Shown: piece by piece, positions 15,155 to 20,182 of the stretch
How positions within the stretch are numbered: the first letter of the stretch is position 1
Layout of the letters: each line of letters starts with the position of its first letter
From: a virus
DNA length: 20,182 nucleotides
Strand: one strand, 5' to 3'
Virus record (IMG/VR): IMGVR_UViG_3300037343_000117
Span: 1 to 20,182 of that record
Made by a program: the position numbers and the translations under genes
The notes under the pieces: generated by a model
What the model was told of the DNA's origin: nothing
Seen by the model: the letters and a program-made list of their open reading frames with translations, nothing else
Databases searched by the model: none

Positions 15155-15687
15155 TATTCGTTCACAATCGTAATGGTCTCTCCTGGCTTGGTTGCCTGGG
15201 ACAGACGCTTCATAATTTTATCTCGAATCTCTGGGTGCTCAGACGCAACATCCTTTAGAATTTGTATTAAGACTTGCTGGCGCTCTTCGATCTCTACCAT
15301 CTCTTCTGCTAGCTCTTTATTCTCAAGAAGGCCGGCTTTCTGCAACATGTCTATTCGGGTTCGCTCTAGGTCCATTACCAACTTGATACCTGCAGTCTTA
15401 GCTCCCAGGTTTGCAACCATAGTCGCCTCGTCTATTACTTCATAAGCCTTTGAGATAAGCTTGCTGTAGTGGGTGTCTGCACCGACAAGAGCTTCCTTAG
15501 CTCTAGCACGAATAGCTGCGTTGTCTGAAGCCATGGCTCGCCACTCGTTTAGATACCCCACTACTTTTTGCCTAGGCATAGCTAGCTCTTTAGATATCTG
15601 GGTTGGCTCCGATCCAGACAAGTACCTCTCGACAACCTTATTAACGATGTCTAAGTGTTCTACTAGCTGATCCTCAGGGGTTGACAC
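15154..15687 (-). CDS. terS: Terminase small subunit (probable)
   Basis: A 177-residue protein directly upstream of and coupled to terL. The N-terminal part has a helix-turn-helix (ERYLSGSEPTQISKELAMPR, then KVVGYLNEWR) for DNA recognition; the rest is strongly helical with a long charged helix (LLENKELAEEMVEIEERQQ) suited to ring assembly. This is the usual design of phage small terminases. GTG at 15687 (MSTPEDQLVEHLDI) has GAGGG 6 nt upstream; a TTG at 15732 gives 15 more residues but has no SD. It overlaps the previous gene by 14 nt. The assignment rests on HTH plus position. Confidence 0.8.
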   Translation of the reverse strand: MSTPEDQLVEHLDIVNKVVERYLSGSEPTQISKELAMPRQKVVGYLNEWRAMASDNAAIRARAKEALVGADTHYSKLISKAYEVIDEATMVANLGAKTAGIKLVMDLERTRIDMLQKAGLLENKELAEEMVEIEERQQVLIQILKDVASEHPEIRDKIMKRLSQATKPGETITIVNE

Positions 15688-15964
15688 GCTTCGCCCTCTT
15701 ACCCCTCTGTGGGACTCTCTTAATTCTATCAATCTTAAATGCTCTAAACTGACAAGGAATTCCTCGGACTAACTCAAAAACATCTATCCATGTGCTGCCA
15801 GTCTCTGTATTAGTGGTAAGGCCTCGAACCTTAAACTTAGACCCATACTCTCCTCTAACCTTTACAGTATCTCCTGCGCTTATAACAAACCCGTTGATCT
15901 CAAAGCTAGGCTCTGTCTCAAAGATGCTGTGGTGAACTACGCTTGAACGCTTACGTCTAGCCAT
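15674..15964 (-). CDS. Small basic SH3/KOW-like protein of phages
   Basis: The protein has 96 residues with basic ends (ARRKRSS ... PQRGKRAKRVNP) and a beta-rich core: NGFVISAGDTVKVRGEYGSK, FKVRGLTTN, GSTWIDVFELVRG, FRAFKIDRIKR. The order 'G-D-x-V-K-V-x-G-E-Y-G-S-K-F' followed by strands resembles a small SH3/KOW barrel and looks like a conserved actinophage gene found near terminase; I recall the label DUF7246 for similar proteins but am not certain. The basic tails suggest nucleic acid binding. SD GGAG is 8 nt before the ATG, and the start overlaps the upstream stop by one base. Confidence 0.75.
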   Translation of the reverse strand: MARRKRSSVVHHSIFETEPSFEINGFVISAGDTVKVRGEYGSKFKVRGLTTNTETGSTWIDVFELVRGIPCQFRAFKIDRIKRVPQRGKRAKRVNP

Positions 15965-16227
15965 TATACTCTCTCCTTTGCTATCTTCAATAATACCAGA
16001 TATCCTATTAAGTCGTCGATGTCATTGTCTCCTGGCCAGTCCTGGCCGTTCTGTATCCTAGATAGCTTGTCGTCAATACGAACTAAGATCTGCTCCACGT
16101 TGTCTGACTTGGAGAAGACTCTTGTGGGGTGTAGGGCTGAGTCGCCGTAGGATCGATTCTTAGCCACTAACATATCTTTTACCTGATTAGCTACCCGTTC
16201 AATATCTTGTTCTGTTTGCACACTCAT
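15964..16227 (-). CDS. DUF1599 / nucleotide-modification-associated domain protein
   Basis: An 87-residue helical protein: LVAKNRSYGDSALHPTRVFS, QILVRIDDKLSRIQNG and NDIDDLIGYLVLLKIA. The K-N-x-x-Y-G-x-S, R-I-D-D-K-L-x-R and D-D-x-x-D-L-x-G-Y motifs are those of DUF1599 (Nmad1), thought to be related to MazG-type all-alpha nucleotide pyrophosphohydrolases and linked to phage base modification. It may act on a nucleotide, alongside the RNR. The ATG at 16227 has AAGGAA 8 nt upstream and overlaps the previous stop by 4 nt; the open frame upstream of it belongs to the HTH gene region. Confidence 0.85.
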   Translation of the reverse strand: MSVQTEQDIERVANQVKDMLVAKNRSYGDSALHPTRVFSKSDNVEQILVRIDDKLSRIQNGQDWPGDNDIDDLIGYLVLLKIAKERV

Positions 16228-16382
16228 CTGCGTGATTTCCTTAATCCAAATTTTGCTAGGTAGACGTATATAGTTTCTACGCTTGCTCCACACTCTTTTG
16301 CGATTTGCTCGGGGCTCTTCTTGTCTGTGTGGTATCGCTTGCGCAACCAGTTTTCTGATGTATACAGTTTAGCAGAGGACAT
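16224..16382 (-). CDS. Small helix-turn-helix protein
   Basis: This 52-residue protein (MSSAKLYTSENWLRKRYHTD) has a clear homeodomain-like HTH: KKSPEQIAKECGASVETIYV then YLAKFGLRKSRR, with a basic C-terminus. It probably binds DNA, perhaps as a phage regulator. The ATG at 16382 lies 1 nt after the RuvC-like stop; the frame extends 15 codons further upstream into that gene, but the shorter start is preferred. It overlaps the DUF1599 gene by 4 nt. Confidence 0.75.
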   Translation of the reverse strand: MSSAKLYTSENWLRKRYHTDKKSPEQIAKECGASVETIYVYLAKFGLRKSRR

Positions 16383-16383
16383 A

Positions 16384-16959
16384 TTACTTGTCAACCTTTC
16401 CCCAATTATTAATTGCGTAATGACCAATGCCTATTGCATCGGCTACGTCATTATCTGTTACGGACTTATCATAAATAATATTAACAACGTTAATAGTTCT
16501 TTGTTTCCTAAACTCACGTTCACGGTTCTTGTACCAGGAAGCAGACTTGCCTGGGGTCTCTGCCTGTATCCCAAGCTTTTCTTCTTTTGTTAGCTTGCCG
16601 TTTCCAAGATATATCTGCCAAGTGATGGGGTTAATTGATCCAGCAATCCGGATTCCGTTTTGGGCTGCTGCGCCGAGCATGGCACCCTGCACAAGAGCTA
16701 GGTCTGCGGCAGTCTTTGGTGAATTAATAAACACAGTATGCTCAATGATTATAGCGTCTATGTCAAATAGTTTAAAGAACGATACACACTTCTTTGCAGA
16801 GTCAGAAACTTTAGAGTAAGTGCTTACACCTTTAAAGTTTATCTTTCCGCTGTGCGTTAAGGTCTGTCCATCAAAGATAGCGAATGCCATACTGTTGGTA
16901 CTTGCGTCAATTGAGCAAACTCTTTGTGGCTTAGGATTCATCGCTGATAGGTTTACCAT
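16384..16959 (-). CDS. RuvC-like Holliday junction resolvase
   Basis: A 191-residue RNase H-fold nuclease. Catalytic acids: D18 in VCSIDASTNSMAFAIF, E73 in AIIIEHTVF, and D171/D174 in TDNDVADAIGIGHYA, the usual RuvC order; GAMLGAAAQNG and ITWQIYLG also match. A charged insert (TPGKSASWYKNREREFRKQR, about 135-154) lies before the last acids. It should cleave four-way DNA junctions so that branched replication products can be packaged. ATG at 16959 is preferred (AGGGGG 7 nt upstream) over an ATG six codons later. It overlaps the zinc-finger gene by 29 nt. Confidence 0.88.
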   Translation of the reverse strand: MVNLSAMNPKPQRVCSIDASTNSMAFAIFDGQTLTHSGKINFKGVSTYSKVSDSAKKCVSFFKLFDIDAIIIEHTVFINSPKTAADLALVQGAMLGAAAQNGIRIAGSINPITWQIYLGNGKLTKEEKLGIQAETPGKSASWYKNREREFRKQRTINVVNIIYDKSVTDNDVADAIGIGHYAINNWGKVDK

Positions 16960-17236
16960 TGGATATCCCCCTTAGCTCACGCAACGTCTTGGATACGATA
17001 TCTGGGTCGATAGCGCACGTAGAACATATTGAGTCTTCGTTGTATACAGAAAGCTTTGTAGGGCAAGACCTGCAGGTCTTTAAATTCTTTGCCCTCTTTT
17101 TTCTTTTTACAATGGCGTATCGTTCTGATATCTTTTCTTTTGTGGCTTCCTCCCGACATTCTGCGGAGCAGTATATCTGGTAAGATATGCCAGTAACAAA
17201 AGAGTTACCACATCTTTTACAATGTTTTTGGTTCAT
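16931..17236 (-). CDS. Zinc-finger protein, unknown function
   Basis: A 101-residue basic protein with two Cys sets: HCKRCGNSFVTGISYQIYCS with C-x2-C and C-x3-C spacing (C6, C9, C23, C27), and KTCRSCPTKLSV then SICSTCAID (two C-x2-C pairs). A basic helix (RYAIVKRKKRAKNLK) joins them. Each set could hold one zinc ion, suiting DNA or RNA binding. SD GGAG lies 7 nt upstream of the ATG, which overlaps the Cas4-like gene by 20 nt. Its place among nucleases suggests a role in DNA processing, but there is no direct evidence. Confidence 0.75.
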   Translation of the reverse strand: MNQKHCKRCGNSFVTGISYQIYCSAECREEATKEKISERYAIVKRKKRAKNLKTCRSCPTKLSVYNEDSICSTCAIDPDIVSKTLRELRGISNGKPISDES

Positions 17237-18011
17237 CTAAGGGCTCCAAGGACGGTAGTTTGATATCTCCCTGACCAGCCTCTGCACACGCGGCCTGGAT
17301 AGGACACGTCTTGCAAATCTTTGAATTAGATCTGTAGTTCTTCTGCGGAAGAGTTTGATCTTCCCAGGCTTTCCGAACTGACCTCATCCAATCAAAAGCT
17401 GCATTAACCCACTTAATGTAATAATCACTTATCTGTACTGGTATGATCAGTAACTCGTGATTATTTTTGTTTTCATAAATAAGAACTGCTTCAGTTCTAT
17501 TTAAGATCTTCATGTAAAGAAGAAGCTGTATGATGTGACCAGCTTTTGCCTTACCAGTTTTCTTCCTATACTCGAACCCCTCCATGGGCATGGTCTTAAT
17601 CTCTCCCAAGAGATTCTTTCCTTCCCAGTTCAGCATGACATCGCCGTACCCAAAAATTGGTGGGTCATCATATGTCACCTTAAACTCAGAGTCAATTAAG
17701 AAGTCGTCCACGTTCCCCATGGCTTCCTGTATGCGCTCGTGAGCCTTGGTACCGGAGTTCATATTAGCTCCACCGTAAGCGTCCGCATTGTCTGCGAAGG
17801 TCGCACCATTGAAAGCTAAGTACCAATACCTGGGGCACTCCCCATGAGAAAAGGCAATGGTGCTAGGTGCAAAACTTTTCTTTGTCTGGAACTTGTCAAC
17901 ACGCTTTACTGTGTAGCCGGTTCTTATCTTGTCGATGAGGGCATCGTGGTCCAAGAAGGACCTATTAGCTGCTGCCTTTATCATTATCTGACTTAATAAA
18001 TTGCTTACCAT
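17217..18011 (-). CDS. Cas4-like PD-(D/E)XK exonuclease with Fe-S cysteines
   Basis: A 264-residue RecB/Cas4-type nuclease. C59 (GECPRYWYL) and C233-x2-C236-x5-C242 (CKTCPIQAAC) form the four-cysteine Fe-S site. Catalytic motifs are H91 (GTKAHERIQE), D124 (GYGDVML), E137-I-K139 (LLGEIKTMP) and the Q162 motif (IIQLLLYM). Such phage proteins resect or trim DNA ends in recombination or replication; no CRISPR array or other Cas gene is in the window, so the name is by fold only. ATG at 18011 follows the previous stop by 7 nt; an ATG nine codons later is possible. It is in the same run as the exonuclease and resolvase genes. Confidence 0.9.
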   Translation of the reverse strand: MVSNLLSQIMIKAAANRSFLDHDALIDKIRTGYTVKRVDKFQTKKSFAPSTIAFSHGECPRYWYLAFNGATFADNADAYGGANMNSGTKAHERIQEAMGNVDDFLIDSEFKVTYDDPPIFGYGDVMLNWEGKNLLGEIKTMPMEGFEYRKKTGKAKAGHIIQLLLYMKILNRTEAVLIYENKNNHELLIIPVQISDYYIKWVNAAFDWMRSVRKAWEDQTLPQKNYRSNSKICKTCPIQAACAEAGQGDIKLPSLEPLDEPKTL

Positions 18012-18018
18012 ATCAATA

Positions 18019-18333
18019 CTAGCGAATGATATATTTTAACGCTGCTACAAGACTATTAATAGACTCTGCTGCAGTGAAGTATATATTCTTCTTCGCTCTA
18101 TCTCCCTTATCTACGTTTACCATCCAAGTGGCCCTAAGTGACATCTTAGCTGCAATTGCTTGCAACCTTACAATCTCAATAGTCGCCACTGGAAGTGGAA
18201 TATCTGGCTTAATAATTATTTTAGCAACCATTACAAGTGCTGAGGTTAGCTCTTCATCTTGCATGAAGTCTGCTATCTCTGCTAACCCATTGATCTGCTC
18301 TAGTGTGCTTCTGTCTTGGTTACTGGTTTCCAT
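18019..18333 (-). CDS. Helical protein of unknown function
   Basis: The protein has 104 residues and is mostly alpha-helical. Recognisable pieces are LEQINGLAEIADFMQDEELT, SALVMVAKIIIKPDIPLPVA, the helix VRLQAIAAKMSLRATWMV and the end AAESINSLVAALKYIIR. AAAGG 6 nt before the ATG is the SD. A TATAAT box lies 16 nt upstream of the ATG. It looks like a conserved phage protein working with the adjacent Cas4-like and DnaQ-like nucleases, for example as a replication accessory, but no family is recognised and that role is only contextual. Confidence 0.7.
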   Translation of the reverse strand: METSNQDRSTLEQINGLAEIADFMQDEELTSALVMVAKIIIKPDIPLPVATIEIVRLQAIAAKMSLRATWMVNVDKGDRAKKNIYFTAAESINSLVAALKYIIR

Positions 18334-18349
18334 ATTATACCTTTACTCT

Positions 18350-18355
18350 ATTATA
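18350..18355 (-). promoter_or_regulatory. -10 promoter box before 18019-18333
   Basis: A perfect TATAAT on the minus strand lies 16 nt before the ATG; the start would be about 7-8 nt downstream, leaving a short leader with AAAGG. A second TATAAT directly abuts the ATG and is too close to act. No -35 box is seen. Confidence 0.45.
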
Positions 18356-18360
18356 CACCA

Positions 18361-19101
18361 TCAGGAGGACGCTGAGGTGATCGTGGCAGATGTCATGCTT
18401 TTAGTGCTTCGCAACCACTTACCACAATCCATGCACTGGTATCGCTGATAAGTTGCTGTTGAGTTTGTGACTTCACCGCTTGGTATGAGGGCATAGGACG
18501 CACAGTTTGTACATCCTTCTTCTACCCCATCATGTAGCGCACGGTTTGGGTGTGCATTAATCCATGGCTGTAGCTTATCGTAAACATCCAGTAGCAGGTT
18601 CACGTCTTGGATCTGATATTTCTTCATCTCTACCCAAGCTTTTTCATCACCGGCCATGCAGTCCAACCATAGCGAAAACCCTGAGTGCTTAACCTTGGAC
18701 CCCACACCAAGAGCTTGCGCAACGTAATCCAACTTGTTTGACGGAAACCTAAAGTTTGCCTTGGTGACAGACATGAGGTCCAGGTCTTTTGTTGGTGAAG
18801 GAGGAAGCAGTCCGTTCTCCAGGAACTCTCGATTAATGTGCTTATGGTCAAACCCTGTAGAGTTCCAACCAACCATGACGTCAGCTTCGTGCATCAAGGA
18901 ATGAAGCTCCTTAAGCATTTCTTCTTTACCGTCATGATGCAAAGACTTAAACACAACCTTTTTCTTATCTCCCCACCTTGCACCGAAGCACAACATCTCC
19001 GTAGGTTTTACGATTTGTCCGATACTAATATTCTGATCCCAAAGTCCCCACGTGTAAGCAAGGATAGGTGTAGTCTCTATATCTAGAAATAGTGTTTTCA
19101 T
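18361..19101 (-). CDS. DnaQ/PolB-type 3'-5' exonuclease with zinc finger
   Basis: A 246-residue protein of the DEDD exonuclease superfamily. Exo I is FLDIETTP (D7, E9), Exo II is MVGWNSTGFDHKHIN (D85), Exo III is KKYQIQDVNLL (Y162...D166). The layout fits the stand-alone exonuclease related to the PolB proofreading domain. C-terminal C197/C200 (GCTNC) and C223/C226 (YQCMDCGKW) form a zinc ribbon. It would proofread or degrade single-strand 3' ends. The ATG overlaps the previous stop by 4 nt. A serine/threonine-rich end follows the zinc ribbon. No polymerase domain is attached. Confidence 0.88.
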   Translation of the reverse strand: MKTLFLDIETTPILAYTWGLWDQNISIGQIVKPTEMLCFGARWGDKKKVVFKSLHHDGKEEMLKELHSLMHEADVMVGWNSTGFDHKHINREFLENGLLPPSPTKDLDLMSVTKANFRFPSNKLDYVAQALGVGSKVKHSGFSLWLDCMAGDEKAWVEMKKYQIQDVNLLLDVYDKLQPWINAHPNRALHDGVEEGCTNCASYALIPSGEVTNSTATYQRYQCMDCGKWLRSTKSMTSATITSASS

Positions 19102-19406
19102 TGTTCTCTCTCTTCCAATAGTTGTTCTAATACCGACAGCTCTATAATGGCTAGCCTTGTTTTAAATGAATCTTTTCCTATGACTGCAATTATTACAGGA
19201 TCGTTCTTATTCTTGACTGCATCCGTAGAGGTCTTGGCCCATACGTCTTTGTTGATGGTAAAGCTTTTGCCAACATGCTTATAATCTACGGTAAAGTTAC
19301 GCCAAGTGGCATCTCCCTTTTTTACCTTGCCCCTGCCACTATTTTTATGAGGAGTGGCCCCCATTCTTTTAGCTTCTGACTGTTCCTGGCTGTTTTGATT
19401 TACCAA
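19098..19406 (-). CDS. Putative PD-(D/E)XK resolvase-like protein
   Basis: A roughly 102-residue protein whose core (from MGATPHKNSGRGKVKKGDA) has the outline of archaeal-type Holliday junction resolvase/PD-(D/E)XK proteins: a conserved SGRG, KKGDA with an acidic residue, NFTVDYK in place of the E-x-K motif, SFTINKDVWAKTSTDAVKN and PVIIAVI. D-x-K instead of E-x-K is a mild variation. The start is TTG at 19406, overlapping the HNH stop, with GAGGG 7 nt upstream; an ATG at 19364 is the alternative. The open frame upstream of that lies inside the HNH gene. Because a RuvC-like resolvase is also present, this one may handle other branched DNA. Function is inferred from pattern. Confidence 0.6.
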   Translation of the reverse strand: MVNQNSQEQSEAKRMGATPHKNSGRGKVKKGDATWRNFTVDYKHVGKSFTINKDVWAKTSTDAVKNKNDPVIIAVIGKDSFKTRLAIIELSVLEQLLEEREQ

Positions 19407-19930
19407 TCTTCTACCCTCTCGCTCCACTTCTTTACCATAGAAATAAATTCGTCTATTCCATAATTTTTCTTGGCCTGATTGCAAACCCAACAACAAGCCA
19501 CACAGTTGCCCGACACGTATCCAAGAGAGTCATATTTTCTATCTACGCCATTATAAATCAAAACGTTGTTACTAAATCTTTTTAGATTAATGATTTGTGA
19601 TGGCGGTTTCCCACAATAAAAACATTCTTGACCACAAATTACAGAAAACTCTTCTACAGATATACTAAAAGGAACCTCTCTGTGATTGGCTCCTGCCTTA
19701 TACTTGTTCCAAAGTTGACGCTCTTTTGTAGTGTAACGAGTTCCAGAATTACCGCAGTGTTTGCAAGTGTTATAAAATGACTTAATCGACGTGTGTTGGA
19801 CAAACCCACAATTAACACATGCCATCCTATACTTTTTATGCCTAGGTTTATCATAGTTCCACGATATAATTTTTTTGCCAGTATCGGAAATGTCCCCAAT
19901 AGATAGCTTTACATTAACACCTTCTTTCAT
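19400..19930 (-). CDS. HNH-type zinc-finger endonuclease
   Basis: A 176-residue protein with two zinc parts. The N-terminal half has C38-x2-C41 (CVNCGF) and C56-x2-C59 (CKHCGN), a zinc ribbon as in phage HNH proteins. The C-terminal half has C103-x2-C106 (CFYCGK), then NGVDRKYDSLGYVSGNCVAC with C143/C147/C150 and N151, the N-G-x-D-R...GN-x-V...CN-x-A-K layout of a common phage HNH-like nuclease. Between them WNKYKAGANHREVPFSISVE is typical. It may be a homing endonuclease. TATGCT 6 nt before the ATG suggests a leaderless mRNA, though the -10 is weak. A or GTG starts a few codons later are possible. Confidence 0.8.
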   Translation of the reverse strand: MKEGVNVKLSIGDISDTGKKIISWNYDKPRHKKYRMACVNCGFVQHTSIKSFYNTCKHCGNSGTRYTTKERQLWNKYKAGANHREVPFSISVEEFSVICGQECFYCGKPPSQIINLKRFSNNVLIYNGVDRKYDSLGYVSGNCVACCWVCNQAKKNYGIDEFISMVKKWSERVEDW

Positions 19931-19962
19931 ATTAATAGCATATCCCAGAAGGTAGATATTCG

Positions 19963-20148
19963 TCAGATCTCTCGCTCATAGTCTCTCTTTGTTTTCTTTA
20001 TAGTTAATTGTACCTTAGTTAGGTGGTTTTGTCCACACATCCAAGTAAGTTCCGTTACCTCTGGATAATGCCTAAGTGAGGTCACGGGGTCCTTGCATAC
20101 ATGACAGTTAAACTTTCCGGTGTATATGCTGTATCGGCTAGAGCCCAT
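19963..20148 (-). CDS. Small zinc-finger protein
   Basis: The protein has 61 residues: FNCHVCKDPVTSLRHYPEVT followed by TWMCGQNHLTKVQL. C15-x2-C18 together with a later Cys and His (MCGQNH) make one zinc site. Very small proteins of this shape are common in actinophage early regions and their role is unknown. AAGG is close to the ATG. It overlaps the preceding gene's stop by 11 nt. Confidence 0.7.
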   Translation of the reverse strand: MGSSRYSIYTGKFNCHVCKDPVTSLRHYPEVTELTWMCGQNHLTKVQLTIKKTKRDYEREI

Positions 20149-20182
20149 TGACCTTGTCCCTAAGCTCTTGCTGAAGGGCAGA
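20138..20182 (-). CDS. C-terminal end of a gene continuing beyond the window
   Basis: Fourteen codons (SALQQELRDKVNGL, then TAG) read in from the right edge in the gene direction. The overlap with the next start is typical here and the residues look like a charged helix. Nothing can be said of its function. Confidence 0.5.
   Translation of the reverse strand, partial: SALQQELRDKVNGL

Noticed and set aside
17217-18011. Cas4-like gene as part of a CRISPR system
   Set aside because: No direct-repeat array and no Cas1/Cas2 or effector are seen; phage Cas4-like exonucleases are common on their own.
18026-18448. 140-residue plus-strand frame
   Set aside because: Antisense shadow of a helical gene and of the exonuclease tail; hydrophobic composition results from reading the opposite strand.

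Overview
The window looks like part of the genome of a tailed double-stranded DNA phage infecting an actinobacterium. Phage identity rests on a large terminase with ATPase and nuclease motifs, a likely small terminase, an M23/LysM endolysin beside holin-like proteins, phage-type HNH nucleases, and many tightly packed, overlapping genes. The actinobacterial host rests on a WhiB-family protein, a small Zn-binding protein of a family (DUF7455) common in actinobacterial chromosomes, and a serine hydroxymethyltransferase whose active-site loop ([12 protein letters not shown]) is of actinobacterial type. Base composition is low for that phylum (about 40-45 % G+C by eye, not computed), which suggests a low-GC, possibly freshwater, host; that is inference only.

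Layout. Positions 1-1024 carry three rightward genes: a partial membrane protein, an HNH endonuclease and a small ORF. From 1031 to the right end everything is on the minus strand, so the genes read from right to left. In that order: (a) 20182-16931, nucleic-acid processing: small Zn proteins, an HNH protein, a resolvase-like PD-(D/E)XK protein, a DnaQ/PolB-type 3'-5' exonuclease, a Cas4-like exonuclease and a RuvC-like resolvase; (b) 16959-13373, HTH protein, DUF1599-like protein, small terminase and large terminase; (c) 13362-8619, nrdI-nrdE-nrdF-glyA, a complete class Ib ribonucleotide reductase set plus SHMT; (d) 8606-7907, a strong promoter, a small acidic protein and three tRNAs (Asn-GUU, Asp-GUC, Thr-UGU) separated by hairpin-rich spacers; (e) 7888-6205, a structural-looking cassette with a seven-repeat beta-propeller-like protein; (f) 6104-4752, lysis genes (M23/LysM endolysin, membrane protein, r1t-like holin); (g) 4741-1915, small genes including an FmdB-type zinc ribbon, the DUF7455-like protein, a SLOG-like protein, WhiB and membrane proteins; (h) a 370-bp non-coding interval and a DUF2945-type protein.

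How the parts work together. NrdI/E/F make deoxynucleotides, and SHMT supplies methylene-tetrahydrofolate for dTMP synthesis. The exonucleases and resolvases process replication and recombination intermediates so that terminase can package branch-free DNA. The tRNAs may help late translation. The endolysin has no signal peptide and would need the holin. Several promoters share an (extended) -10 TATAAT element; at three genes it lies only 6-8 nt before the ATG, pointing to leaderless or nearly leaderless mRNAs. Starts with TTG or GTG are frequent and usually backed by a Shine-Dalgarno (SD) sequence.

Not seen: integrase, portal, capsid, tape measure, DNA polymerase, CRISPR array or insertion sequence. 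No single element is proven to be a new system. The most unusual pieces are the local hypervariable windows in the propeller repeats, the leaderless promoter pattern, the hairpin-rich tRNA spacers and the terminator/promoter-flanked interval at 1547-1863.
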